A DNA stretch of 64,000 nucleotides from the NCBI GenBank assembly GCA_050261915.1, contig JBLNDT010000012.1, positions 8,991 to 72,990 on the forward strand. The letters run 5' to 3'. Under the pieces are notes generated by a model, which did no database searches, was not told the origin of the DNA, and worked only from the letters and a program-made list of their open reading frames with translations. A program made the position numbers and the translations under genes. Shown one piece after another: positions 1-8,414 of the stretch (the first letter of the stretch is position 1; each line of letters starts with the position of its first letter). Source of the stretch: UBA699 sp050261915. Its GTDB lineage: Bacteria; Bacillota; Clostridia; Clostridiales; Clostridiaceae.

Positions 1-932
1 TTAATTGCATTTTGGGTATTTATGCTTAGAATCTCATAAATAAATATTATTGCCAAGGAGGCAAAAAGACTATATATATCAAAGCCCCTAATTATAATAA
101 TTAGTGAAGGGCATAAAAGAAGTATTCCTGCATTATGAGCTACGCCTTCATTGGGTTTTCTCTCGAATGTATAGCTTTCATTATAATTTATTTTATTCCC
201 AAATACAGCTCCAACACCTGTAAAAATAAAAGAAAGAATATAAATTCCGTCAATAATGTCATTTGGTATATATGCATCGTTAAAATATATATAGTAATAA
301 TACAAATCATTAAAACAATAAATTGAAATGCCCGTAAACACAAGTATAACAAACAACGATGTCTTTCCAGCTCTTACGGATAAAAACCATAATGCTATAC
401 CTGCAATAATAATAAAATCCAATATAATGCTTGTTTCAGACATAAAACCGTCTTTAGTTATAATATAAAACATAGCGCTGCTTCTATTGAAAAACAGCAC
501 CCAGATTAAAAGAAAGCTGGAAGTACTAATAGCAGCTATATCAAGAGAGAGCTGCACCATATTCCATTTTTTAATATGTAAACACAAAAAAACAGCTGCC
601 GCTAAAAAGAAAAGCACATTTGGTAGTATATATATACCGGTTAGAATTGTGTTTTTTTCAGGATCAAGCTTAAAACACAACTCCATCACAGCCCATATTA
701 TGTCTCCTGCTGCCCAGGCAAAACTGGACATGGCTATAAACAACCAAAAGTGTCTAAGTTTTTCTCCTTTTGACTTCAAATATCTATTAAATATTACAAT
801 AAAGCATATTAATGTACCTAGGGGGGCTATAATATCCATCAAGGCGTCATTGTTACTAAAATTAAAACATAAATATGTTAAATAATACAGGCAAAACATT
901 GTTAATGGAATAACAATTTTCCGCTTTTCCAT
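1..932 (-). CDS. Multi-pass membrane sensor protein, N-terminal part (runs off window)
   Basis: An open frame of 310 codons runs from an ATG at 932 to the window edge with no stop. A GGAGGC Shine-Dalgarno lies just upstream. The product starts MEKRKIVIPLTMF and is very hydrophobic, with about eight to nine predicted membrane segments separated by short polar loops. This layout resembles the N-terminal membrane sensor half of clostridial diguanylate cyclase or phosphodiesterase proteins, but any GGDEF or EAL domain would lie outside the window, so that role is inference. The gene is the last minus-strand gene visible and is separated from the YbaK-like gene by a hairpin, so it probably has its own promoter. 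Confidence 0.6.
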   Translation of the reverse strand, partial: MEKRKIVIPLTMFCLYYLTYLCFNFSNNDALMDIIAPLGTLICFIVIFNRYLKSKGEKLRHFWLFIAMSSFAWAAGDIIWAVMELCFKLDPEKNTILTGIYILPNVLFFLAAAVFLCLHIKKWNMVQLSLDIAAISTSSFLLIWVLFFNRSSAMFYIITKDGFMSETSIILDFIIIAGIALWFLSVRAGKTSLFVILVFTGISIYCFNDLYYYYIYFNDAYIPNDIIDGIYILSFIFTGVGAVFGNKINYNESYTFERKPNEGVAHNAGILLLCPSLIIIIRGFDIYSLFASLAIIFIYEILSINTQNAI

Positions 933-1017
933 AGTGTGCCTCCAAAGAGTAGATTTTTTCAATTACTTTATTTTATCATCTTAAATAAAAACCCTCAAGG
1001 TTTTTCAATTTAATTAT

Positions 1018-1098
1018 AAAAACTGTCGAAATATGTATGTGCCCTGAATGTTGAACTGAAAATTCAACTTTCGAAACACTTCAATCTCCGACAGTTTT
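1018..1098 (-). terminator. Long nested hairpin after the YbaK-like gene
   Basis: The arms AAAACTGTCG (1018-1027) and CGACAGTTTT (1089-1098) form a 10 bp outer stem. The loop holds a second hairpin, GTTGAA/TTCAAC. Read on the minus strand it starts ten bases after the upstream stop codon and ends in a short T run, so it probably terminates that transcript. The roughly 60-base loop is unusually large for a plain terminator. Confidence 0.45.
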
Positions 1099-1108
1099 AT
1101 ATTTAACA

Positions 1109-1597
1109 CTATATTTTTACATATTTTATTTTATTGCCATTAGCTTCAACTACTTTTTTCACATCTTCAAAAGATATCCATACAGTTGCAGTGTTAGTGT
1201 TTGGATGTACTCCAATTTTTTCTTTTCCTTTAAGGTCATTGTCAAAAACTACTTCTACCTTGGCTTCAGTGTCATTTATAACTGATAGGGGTGTTACCTC
1301 TCCCTTTTCAAGCTTTAAATATTTATCGAGCCTTTCTGCAGAAGCAAAACTGAGTCTTGTACAGCCAAGCTGTGACTGGATATTCTTAAGGTCAGCCTTT
1401 TTATCCTTTTCCAAAACCACAAGAAAATGCCTCTTTCCCTTTTCATCTCTTAAAAATAAATTTTTAGGAACATCTCCTATTTGAGTAATCCCAAGTCTAT
1501 CCATATCCTCTATGGTATATACTGCCTCATGCTCCGTCACTTCAAAATTGATATTTAATTCCTTTAGTCTTTGAAATACTTTTTCCTTATCATCCAT
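1109..1597 (-). CDS. YbaK/PrdX-family aminoacyl-tRNA editing (deacylase) protein
   Basis: The 162-residue product fits the stand-alone editing-domain family related to the ProRS INS domain (YbaK, ProX, PrdX), which hydrolyses mischarged tRNA such as Ala-tRNA(Pro). Family-like segments are the N-terminal helix with FEVTEHEAVYTIED, LFLRDEKGKRHFLVV in the middle and GVHPNTNTATVWIS near the C-terminus. I place the start at the ATG at 1597, preceded by AGAGGTGAT at good spacing, rather than an in-frame upstream codon that would overlap the next gene. It lies downstream of the alkyltransferase-like and CoA-binding genes in the same direction and may be cotranscribed with them. The exact tRNA substrate cannot be read from the sequence. 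Confidence 0.8.
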   Translation of the reverse strand: MDDKEKVFQRLKELNINFEVTEHEAVYTIEDMDRLGITQIGDVPKNLFLRDEKGKRHFLVVLEKDKKADLKNIQSQLGCTRLSFASAERLDKYLKLEKGEVTPLSVINDTEAKVEVVFDNDLKGKEKIGVHPNTNTATVWISFEDVKKVVEANGNKIKYVKI

Positions 1598-1611
1598 TAA
1601 AATCACCTCTA

Positions 1612-1941
1612 CTAAATACACTTCCATATATATTTTTTTAGATCAACAAATCCGTTAGCCTTAAAGGCAACCCCATCCTTTTCAAGAAGTTCCCTTTGAT
1701 CAGACCAACCAGGCACAAGCCTTCCTTGAAAGTTTACCACACGATGGCATGGTATTTCAAGAGAATCTGGAGTATGGCTCAATGCTTGCCCAACCAATCT
1801 GGAACACCCCGGTTTTCCAATCAAGAATGCAATCTGACCATATGTGGCAACATAACCTTCTGGAATTTCCTTAACAACCTTATATACCTCAAGGTAAAAA
1901 TCCTCACGATTAATTTTAATCACCGCCTTATGGAAGAGCAA
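1612..1941 (-). CDS. Small MGMT-family alkyltransferase-like DNA repair protein
   Basis: The product of about 100 residues matches the C-terminal domain of O6-alkylguanine-DNA alkyltransferase: a helix-turn-helix region around VATYGQIAFLIG and the active-site motif IPCHRVV with Cys65. Small alkyltransferase-like (Atl) proteins usually replace this Cys with Trp; here it is kept, so the protein may transfer alkyl groups although it lacks the N-terminal domain of Ada/Ogt. The start is uncertain. The TTG at 1941 overlaps the upstream gene by 14 bases. A GTG lies at 1923. A near-perfect AAGGCGGTGA at 1929-1920 is best spaced for an ATT codon at 1914. Upstream is the CoA-binding protein gene. Confidence 0.75.
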   Translation of the reverse strand: MLFHKAVIKINREDFYLEVYKVVKEIPEGYVATYGQIAFLIGKPGCSRLVGQALSHTPDSLEIPCHRVVNFQGRLVPGWSDQRELLEKDGVAFKANGFVDLKKYIWKCI

Positions 1942-2305
1942 CTAAAACGCAGTCCTTCACAGCTATTATGCCTAACTCTCTAGTTATTTGGAGTACTTCA
2001 TCATTATATGTATGGGGCTGAAACCATATGTACTTAACCCCTAAACTTGCTGCTTCTTTAATTAAAGGTACAGCTCTTTCAGGTGAAACAACAATATTAA
2101 GCACATCTGGAATCTTAGCCATTGAGGTCATATCCTTATAGCATGCATCCCCTTCAACATTGTCATACATTGGATTGATTGGATATACCTCATACCCCTT
2201 TTCCTTAAGCTTTCTGTAAATTTTATTTCCGAACTTTATACAATTTTGATTTGCTCCTGCAACTGCCCATATCTTTTGGTTTAGCATTATTTCTTTATCA
2301 CTCAT
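1928..2305 (-). CDS. CoA-binding (YccU-like) Rossmann protein
   Basis: A 125-residue single-domain protein of the CoA_binding family (COG1832 type). It has an N-terminal IWAVAGANQNCIKFG nucleotide-binding loop, GYEVYPINP and the typical VKYIWFQPHTYNDEV and CVLVALP segments. These proteins share the fold of the succinyl-CoA synthetase CoA domain, but their cellular role is not established. The length is normal for the family. The gene sits 9 bases after cbiA in the direction of transcription, so it may be read through from the cobalamin operon; the functional link is doubtful. It overlaps the next gene by up to 14 bases. Confidence 0.85.
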   Translation of the reverse strand: MSDKEIMLNQKIWAVAGANQNCIKFGNKIYRKLKEKGYEVYPINPMYDNVEGDACYKDMTSMAKIPDVLNIVVSPERAVPLIKEAASLGVKYIWFQPHTYNDEVLQITRELGIIAVKDCVLVALP

Positions 2306-2314
2306 GTTATCCTC

Positions 2315-3634
2315 CTATAAATCTTTACTTATATTTTCTTCTATATAGTTAAGCATATACTTAAAAGAATCCATATTTCCAATAAAATTAATATGAGCAT
2401 ATCCTGCTAGAACATTTTTATAACTATAGCCGCAGCTCCAATTCCTTTTACTCCCTGTGCCCTTTATATAATAAATAGTATCTCCTGAAACATTAGTAAC
2501 CGACTTGTGAAATTCCTGAGCTGTAATTTTATTACCCGTTCTTCCAAGCAGGCAGTTTTCTTTAAGTTCAATGTCTGCATATCCAAAGTTCTGCAGCTGT
2601 TTTGTCATAGTGCTGCTGCCATTAAGTATCCCTGCCATTTTTGAGCCTTCAATACTCTCTGTAAGGTACATGAATCCGCCGCACTCAGCATATATTAAGC
2701 CTCCTCTTTCAGCGAAGTCTTTAATGTCTGCAAGTATTTCCTTGTTTTTTGATAATTCTTTTTTGAATACTTCCGGGTAGCCTCCTCCTATATAAATAAA
2801 ATCACATTTTGGAAGATGCTTATCCTTTAAGGGGGAAAAGTATTCTACCGTGCAGCATTCTTGAAGGAGCTTCAGATTTTCCCTGTAATAAAATGAAAAT
2901 GCTTTATCCATAGCTACAGCAGCTCTAATGTTTTTCCTTTTAGGATATTCAATTGGTATGCTTTCAATATCCTTCATAAGATTAATAATCAAATTAATGT
3001 TCACAAATTCACTTATTATTTCTGCAGCAATTTCAATTCTTTTATCTATATCATTTATTTCAGAACTTTGGATTAGACCAAGATGTCTGCTTTCAATATC
3101 CATATCTCTTATATTTGGTACATATCCCAGTACCTTTAAATCTGTATATTCTTCAATTTTAGGTTTAAGCATTTCATAATATTCTTTACTTACCTTGTTT
3201 AATATTACCCCTTTAATATTGGAATCTTTAAACTCTGCCATCCCTTTTAACTTTGGTACAGCAGAAAACATTTCAGCTTCTGGAGAATACACAAGTATTG
3301 AATTTATATTTAATTCCCTTGAAATATCATAGCTTGAATTTTCGAAGGTATTATATATTCCATCAAAATACCCCATAACTCCTTCTATTATACAATATTC
3401 ACCCTCACCCATGCCAATAGCTTTTTTTATCCCAGTCCTTCCTTGAAGGTGCATATCAAGATTTCCGGCTGGTTTTTTTGAAGCTGCTTTTAAAAAGGCA
3501 GTATCAATAAAGTCTGGTCCTGTTTTAAAAGCACATACGTTATAACCCTTAATTAAAAAGGCACGAAGCAGTGCCGCTGTTATAATTGTTTTACCGCTGC
3601 CGCTGTTTGGAGCAGCAATCATAATCCCCTTCAT
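2315..3634 (-). CDS. cbiA: Cobyrinate a,c-diamide synthase
   Basis: A 439-residue two-domain enzyme that uses ATP and glutamine to amidate the a and c side chains of cobyrinate in anaerobic B12 synthesis. The N-terminal dethiobiotin-synthetase-like domain has the P-loop APNSGSGKT near residue 10 and FKTGPDFIDT. The C-terminal class I glutaminase-like domain has YIGGGYPE, the nucleophile motif AECGGFMYL and a late AHINF histidine. I chose the ATG at 3634 because GAGGAG lies 8 bases upstream, better spaced than the ATG at 3640. The start lies inside pduX, giving a 44-base overlap and suggesting translational coupling. It is the last cobalamin gene of the operon. Confidence 0.95.
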   Translation of the reverse strand: MKGIMIAAPNSGSGKTIITAALLRAFLIKGYNVCAFKTGPDFIDTAFLKAASKKPAGNLDMHLQGRTGIKKAIGMGEGEYCIIEGVMGYFDGIYNTFENSSYDISRELNINSILVYSPEAEMFSAVPKLKGMAEFKDSNIKGVILNKVSKEYYEMLKPKIEEYTDLKVLGYVPNIRDMDIESRHLGLIQSSEINDIDKRIEIAAEIISEFVNINLIINLMKDIESIPIEYPKRKNIRAAVAMDKAFSFYYRENLKLLQECCTVEYFSPLKDKHLPKCDFIYIGGGYPEVFKKELSKNKEILADIKDFAERGGLIYAECGGFMYLTESIEGSKMAGILNGSSTMTKQLQNFGYADIELKENCLLGRTGNKITAQEFHKSVTNVSGDTIYYIKGTGSKRNWSCGYSYKNVLAGYAHINFIGNMDSFKYMLNYIEENISKDL

Positions 3635-4463
3635 ATTCATTTCTCCTCAAAGTTTCAAGTATGTGTTTTTTATAACCTGTTATTTTTATCTTTTTTTCAT
3701 AATGGGACATTCTTTCCTTGTCATCATATATTATTCCAAGCACATCACCGCTGTGCCCCCCTATTATTCCCTTCCCACCGGTATCTTTGCATATTTTCAA
3801 AACAACCTCGTGTACTTTGTAGTCAAGCCTAATAAGGTTCCTATTTATACTTATGGAAGATGCTCTTGCAATACTATCTAAGTCCTCCACTTTTATAGCA
3901 TCCATACACCATGGCATTATATCATCAAGATCAGCCAAGGGAGGTAAAGCACTATTATTGAATGTTACTGTATCAACTATCCTGTTCCCTTCGAAGGCCA
4001 ATATATAAAACTTAGTATATTCACCAAGGGTTTTATGGAGCTTACCTTCCTTGTAATCAAATAGGGTCATTTTCCCGAAAATTATGCTGTCTGTAGGTTC
4101 TATCTTAATAGTTTCTTCAATTAACTCTTCTGTGGAATATTCCCTTTTAAACATCTTTAAAAGGCATATATAAAGTGCGGTGAGATCTGCAGTGCTGCTT
4201 GCAAAGCCTTTTCCTTCAGGTATTTTTGAAGCAATTATTATATCAAGATTTTTATCTGTATGCTCATGACCCCATCTTTTAAGCATGTTATTTAGAAAAA
4301 TTGAACTCTTGCTGTAGTTAAATCTTGAAGATGGCTCCTTGCATTCAAATAAACTTACATTAGTAAAAATATTCACAGGACATGATAAAAGCATATCTCT
4401 TCCATCTATTTTTCCTTGTATAATTTCACCACAGCTTCCTGGATATATACTGTTTACTTCCAT
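3591..4463 (-). CDS. pduX: L-threonine kinase (PduX-type GHMP kinase)
   Basis: A 290-residue GHMP-family kinase. It starts with the PduX-like segment YPGSCGEIIQG, has the GHMP ATP-binding motif PEGKGFASSTAD near residues 86-98 and a C-terminal GGKGIIGGHSGDVLG glycine-rich segment. PduX phosphorylates L-threonine to O-phospho-L-threonine, the precursor of the aminopropanol linker of cobalamin. The adjacent cobD gene encodes the next enzyme of that branch, which strongly supports this call over other GHMP kinases. The gene lies 2 bases after cobD and its last 14 codons overlap cbiA in another frame. Confidence 0.9.
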   Translation of the reverse strand: MEVNSIYPGSCGEIIQGKIDGRDMLLSCPVNIFTNVSLFECKEPSSRFNYSKSSIFLNNMLKRWGHEHTDKNLDIIIASKIPEGKGFASSTADLTALYICLLKMFKREYSTEELIEETIKIEPTDSIIFGKMTLFDYKEGKLHKTLGEYTKFYILAFEGNRIVDTVTFNNSALPPLADLDDIMPWCMDAIKVEDLDSIARASSISINRNLIRLDYKVHEVVLKICKDTGGKGIIGGHSGDVLGIIYDDKERMSHYEKKIKITGYKKHILETLRRNEYEGDYDCCSKQRQR

Positions 4464-4465
4464 TA

Positions 4466-5500
4466 TTAAAACTCCTTAAATGCTTTAATCAGCCTTTCAT
4501 TATCAATATGGCTCTTAACTGCAACCCTGATAAAGCTTTCATCAAGACCTTGAAAGGTTGAACACTTTCTTATCATTATTCCAACTTTTATTAATTTATC
4601 GAATATTATATTTTCATCATATTTAAGAAGTTTTATAAGAATAAAATTTGCATTGGTGTTATAGGATTTTAGCCAATTTATTGAATAAAATTCCCTTAAA
4701 ATATATTCTCTTTCAGCTGCTATAAGTTTTTTTGTGTTATTTATATAATCAATGTCCTTAAATAATGATCTGCCAGCTGCATTTGCATAGGAGTTAATGC
4801 TCCAAGGACTTTCAATTGTCTTGTAACTTTCTGTAAATTTTCCAGAGCAAAATCCATAGCCAAGCCTAACCCCTGGAACTCCGAAAAATTTTGTTGCAGC
4901 CCGTAACACACAAACATTTTCCTTATCTTTAAACAATTCTATGCTGTCATAATCATCAGGGCAAAATTCGAAAAAAGCCTCGTCTAATAGAAGAAAGGCC
5001 TTTTTTCCCTTTACCAAATTATAAATATTAATAAGCTCCTCTTTTGGTATTCTTAAACCTGTAGGATTATTTGGGTTTCCTAGTATTAAAAGATCCTCCC
5101 CAGTTAATACACTTTTTAAAAGAGCCAAATCTATTTTAAAATCTTCTTTCATTGGCAATTTTATTACTTCTTTTCCAAGGATCTTTGGTCGGTTCATATA
5201 TTCATAAAAGCATGGAGTAAATACCACAGTCCTCTTAAACATAAGACATATATTATTTATTATTTCAACTGCACCGCTGCCCACAATCACCTCTTCATTT
5301 TTACAGCCAAGATACTTGCTAACGTTTCTTTTAAGCTCCCTGTATTCAGTATCGGGATAAAAATTAAGTTCAGAATATGAAGCTTCTAGTACGGCTTTTA
5401 ACCCTTTTGGAGGGCCAAGAGGATTAATATTGCTGCTAAAATCTACTATATTTCCCATAAATTCATCCTGAAAGGAAATTGTGTCTCCTCCATGTATCAT
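4466..5500 (-). CDS. cobD: L-threonine-O-3-phosphate decarboxylase (CobD, PLP enzyme)
   Basis: A 344-residue fold-type I PLP enzyme of the HisC-like group. Visible motifs are FSSNINPLGPP at the N-terminus, GSGAVEIINN, NPNNPTG, LLDEAFFEF, the Schiff-base lysine in RAATKFFGVPG and GVRLGYGF. The NINPLGPP start and the neighbouring pduX and cbiB point to the CobD (Salmonella naming) role, making (R)-1-amino-2-propanol phosphate, rather than histidinol-phosphate aminotransferase. A GAGGTGG Shine-Dalgarno precedes the ATG. It overlaps cbiB by four bases (ATGA-type junction), which suggests coupled translation. Confidence 0.92.
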   Translation of the reverse strand: MIHGGDTISFQDEFMGNIVDFSSNINPLGPPKGLKAVLEASYSELNFYPDTEYRELKRNVSKYLGCKNEEVIVGSGAVEIINNICLMFKRTVVFTPCFYEYMNRPKILGKEVIKLPMKEDFKIDLALLKSVLTGEDLLILGNPNNPTGLRIPKEELINIYNLVKGKKAFLLLDEAFFEFCPDDYDSIELFKDKENVCVLRAATKFFGVPGVRLGYGFCSGKFTESYKTIESPWSINSYANAAGRSLFKDIDYINNTKKLIAAEREYILREFYSINWLKSYNTNANFILIKLLKYDENIIFDKLIKVGIMIRKCSTFQGLDESFIRVAVKSHIDNERLIKAFKEF

Positions 5501-6429
5501 AAAACCACCTCAATTACTAAATATAAAACAGCCAATAGAACTTCAGCCCTAAACATAATTTCCACTGTATTTTTTATATGTTTTATTTTAAGCTCATTTA
5601 TTTTATCACCTATTTTAGGTTTTTTCACAAGTTCTCTAAAATAATAGTTGTCTCCCCCTAGCTGTATGTTTAAAAGCCCTGCAGCTGCCCCCTCCGGATA
5701 TGCACAATTAGGACTCTTATGATTTTTTCTGTCTCTTATCATTATCTTTAAACCTTCTAAAGTATCAAATCTTAGAAATGATGATAAACACATAAGCACT
5801 CCTGTTAACCTAGAAGGAATATAATTAAAAACATCATCAGTTTTTGCAGGGAAAAAGCCTATATAAATGTATTTTTCATTCATATATCCAAGCATCGAAT
5901 CCATAGTGTTTACCATTTTATATACAAATGCCAAGGGTGCTCCACCTATAATTGCATAAAGCATAGGAGCAATAACCCCATCTGAGGTGTTTTCAGCTAC
6001 GGTTTCTACTGTGGCTCTTATAATCTCTTTTTCACTTAAACTTTTCGTGTCTCTTCCAACTATGAAAGAAAGCTTGTACCTGGCATCTTCAATTCCATTA
6101 GAAAAGGAATGGTATATTTTTAAGGCTTCATTCCTTAAGCACCCTCCAGCAACGCAGGTGTAAATAAAATAGGTATTTACTATATGGTAAGTTAATCCAT
6201 AGGGCTTTAATGTTTTAAGAATAAAAAATGGAATAGTGAAAGAAATTATTATATTCATAATAACAATAGCAAAACCAAAAGCCCTTAAAGAAGAATTTGA
6301 CTTTGATATTTTTCGTGCTGTTTTTTCTTCAATTGCTATAAGCTTTCCCATAAGCCTTATTGGGTGTGGAAGCCAATAAGGGTCTCCAATAAAAAAATCA
6401 ATAATAAGTGCTGCAAATAAATCAATCAT
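5497..6429 (-). CDS. cbiB: Adenosylcobinamide-phosphate synthase
   Basis: A 310-residue polytopic membrane protein that joins adenosylcobyric acid with aminopropanol phosphate. Family signatures are the start FAALIIDFFIGDPYWLPHPIRLMG, of which DPYWLPHPIR is diagnostic, then VETVAENTSDGVIAPMLY in the middle and PNCAYPEGAAAGLLNIQLGG near residue 240. Four to five hydrophobic segments are visible. It lies between cobQ and cobD with 4-8 base overlaps on both sides, consistent with a single polycistron. Its two substrates are the products of the flanking genes. Confidence 0.95.
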   Translation of the reverse strand: MIDLFAALIIDFFIGDPYWLPHPIRLMGKLIAIEEKTARKISKSNSSLRAFGFAIVIMNIIISFTIPFFILKTLKPYGLTYHIVNTYFIYTCVAGGCLRNEALKIYHSFSNGIEDARYKLSFIVGRDTKSLSEKEIIRATVETVAENTSDGVIAPMLYAIIGGAPLAFVYKMVNTMDSMLGYMNEKYIYIGFFPAKTDDVFNYIPSRLTGVLMCLSSFLRFDTLEGLKIMIRDRKNHKSPNCAYPEGAAAGLLNIQLGGDNYYFRELVKKPKIGDKINELKIKHIKNTVEIMFRAEVLLAVLYLVIEVVL

Positions 6430-7873
6430 GTTTTTTTCCTAATAGTTTATAAATATATTTCATATCAATATTTTCCCTTACCATAAATGCAAGTTTTTCA
6501 AGTTCCGCTTCCCTGTTTTTATTTAAGTCCCTGCCTTCTTTTTCCGGTAAGTTTTTATCCTTTCTTATTTTGTTAAGCATAAGGTTTCTGAACTCATTAG
6601 AATCAAATATACCATGAAGATAAGTGCCATAAAAATTATTCCTTATTTCCCCATCCATATATTTTTCCCTGCCAAGTTCAATTTCAACAAAAGGATTCCT
6701 GTTTCCAAAAGTTCTTCCGGAATGTAACTCATAACCATAAACCTTGCACCCTAGTGCATGCCCATTAACGTTAACTGTTATCTTTTCACCTTCAAATATT
6801 GTTTCAGTTTCAAATATTCCTAAAGCTTCTTCTTTTTCCCCTTTGTTTACCTCAATTCCCTCCTGGTCTGTAATGCTTTTTCCCATAATCTGATACCCGC
6901 CGCATATTCCAAAAACAATTCCCTTGAAATTTTTTAGGGTCTCTTCAAAGCCAGATTTCTTAAGCCACCTAAGGTCTTCAATTGTGTTTTTACTCCCGGG
7001 GATTATGAGCATGTCACTATTCTCTATTTCCTCAGGGGATTTAATAAAATTTAGTGAAACATCCTCCTCCAGTTTAAAACCGTCGAAGTCTGTAAAATTT
7101 GATATTCTTGGAAGCTTTATTACTGAAACCTTAACACTACCCTTTTTTTTGAAATTAAAATCACAGGCCCCGTCTTCTTCATCCAGGTTTATATCCATGT
7201 ATGGCACAATTCCTATAACAGGTATTTTGACTAAAGCCTCTATCATTTCTATTCCGGGCTTAAGCAGTTCTTTGTCTCCACGGAATTTATTGATTATTAT
7301 TCCCTTTATTCTATTTCTGTGTTCTTCACTTAAAAGCATAATGGTTCCGTATATTGAAGCAAATACACCACCCTTGTCTATATCTGCCACAAGCAGTACA
7401 GAGGCGTCGGCTATCACCGCCATACCCATGTTTACTATGTCATTTTCCAAAAGATTTATTTCAGCAGGACTTCCTGCTCCTTCAATTACAATGAAGTCAA
7501 ATTTATCATTAAGATTCCCATAGATTTCACTTATCATTTCCTTAAGCTTTGGTTTAAAATCAAAGTACTCCCTGGCATCCATATCTTTGTATGGTTTTCC
7601 ATTTATAATAACCTGGCTTTTTCTGTCCGAGGTTGGTTTTAAAAGTATAGGGTTCATATTTACTGAAGGTTCAACCCTGGATGCTATTGCCTGAAGAACC
7701 TGTGCCCTTCCCATTTCTAAGCCTTCACTGGTGGCATAGGAATTAAGGGACATGTTTTGTGACTTAAAAGGGGCAGTATCCCACCCGTCATTAGAAAATA
7801 TTCTGCAAAGAGCAGCGCACATAAGACTTTTACCAGCCGATGAGGCTGTTCCTTGTATCATTACGCCTGGCAT
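6422..7873 (-). CDS. cobQ: Cobyric acid synthase
   Basis: A 483-residue glutamine-dependent amidotransferase that amidates side chains b, d, e and g of adenosylcobyrinate a,c-diamide. The N-terminal domain has GTASSAGKS near residue 8 and FKSQNMSLNSY. The C-terminal glutaminase-like domain has IIPGSKNTIEDL, FGICGGYQIMG with the nucleophilic Cys, and GTYLHGIFD with the catalytic His. I chose the ATG at 7873 because AGAGGTGG lies 5 bases upstream; a longer in-frame start would overlap cobO. It is also called cbiP in anaerobic pathways. Confidence 0.95.
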   Translation of the reverse strand: MPGVMIQGTASSAGKSLMCAALCRIFSNDGWDTAPFKSQNMSLNSYATSEGLEMGRAQVLQAIASRVEPSVNMNPILLKPTSDRKSQVIINGKPYKDMDAREYFDFKPKLKEMISEIYGNLNDKFDFIVIEGAGSPAEINLLENDIVNMGMAVIADASVLLVADIDKGGVFASIYGTIMLLSEEHRNRIKGIIINKFRGDKELLKPGIEMIEALVKIPVIGIVPYMDINLDEEDGACDFNFKKKGSVKVSVIKLPRISNFTDFDGFKLEEDVSLNFIKSPEEIENSDMLIIPGSKNTIEDLRWLKKSGFEETLKNFKGIVFGICGGYQIMGKSITDQEGIEVNKGEKEEALGIFETETIFEGEKITVNVNGHALGCKVYGYELHSGRTFGNRNPFVEIELGREKYMDGEIRNNFYGTYLHGIFDSNEFRNLMLNKIRKDKNLPEKEGRDLNKNREAELEKLAFMVRENIDMKYIYKLLGKKHD

Positions 7874-7883
7874 TTTTCCACCT

Positions 7884-8399
7884 CTATTTCTCAATCCCTA
7901 ATCTTGCTTGAACCCCTTTGTTGTAATAATGCTTTATTTCTTTCATTTCAGTAACAAGATCAGCTTTTTCAATAAGTTCTGCTGGTGCATTTCTACCTGT
8001 TATAATAACCTCCACATCAACTTTTCTATTTTCCAATGCTTCTATAACTTCATTAACAGTAAAAAGCTTGTAATAAAGTGCTATGTTTATTTCATCGAGA
8101 ACCACCATGTCATAAGCTCCCTTTGCTAATATTTCAGCACATTCTTTTAAAGCTTCCTTTGCCAATTTCACATCTTCTTCAGTTGGTTTATTATATATGA
8201 AGCAATCTTTTCCATACTGTTTAATGGTAAATCCAGGAATAAAATCAGGAGCTTTAAGTTCACTATATTTCATGCCCTTTATAAACTGAGCAAAATAAAC
8301 TTTTTTACCTGCACATACAGCCCTTAGTGAGATTCCTAAAGCTGCTGTGGTTTTACCTTTTCCGTTTCCTGTGTAAATATGAATATATCCCTTATCCAT
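7884..8399 (-). CDS. cobO: ATP:corrinoid adenosyltransferase (CobA/CobO/BtuR type)
   Basis: A 171-residue P-loop enzyme that transfers the 5'-deoxyadenosyl group of ATP to the cobalt of a reduced corrinoid. It starts MDKGYIHIYTGNGKGKTTAA, with the P-loop GNGKGKTT at about residues 12-19. Further family motifs are YFAQFIKG, MVVLDEINIALYY (Walker B-like) and VIITGRNAPAEL. The C-terminal HYYNKGVQARLGIE is characteristic. The length is normal although the N-terminal helix of Salmonella CobA is absent. It lies between the transporter genes and cobQ, so imported corrinoid can be adenosylated and enter the late pathway. Confidence 0.95.
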   Translation of the reverse strand: MDKGYIHIYTGNGKGKTTAALGISLRAVCAGKKVYFAQFIKGMKYSELKAPDFIPGFTIKQYGKDCFIYNKPTEEDVKLAKEALKECAEILAKGAYDMVVLDEINIALYYKLFTVNEVIEALENRKVDVEVIITGRNAPAELIEKADLVTEMKEIKHYYNKGVQARLGIEK

Positions 8400-8414
8400 T
8401 TTATACCCCCAAAA

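Noticed and set aside
135..885. Plus-strand open frames of 63 and 132 codons
   Set aside because: They are shadows of the minus-strand membrane protein gene, which has a start, a ribosome-binding site and a sensible membrane topology.
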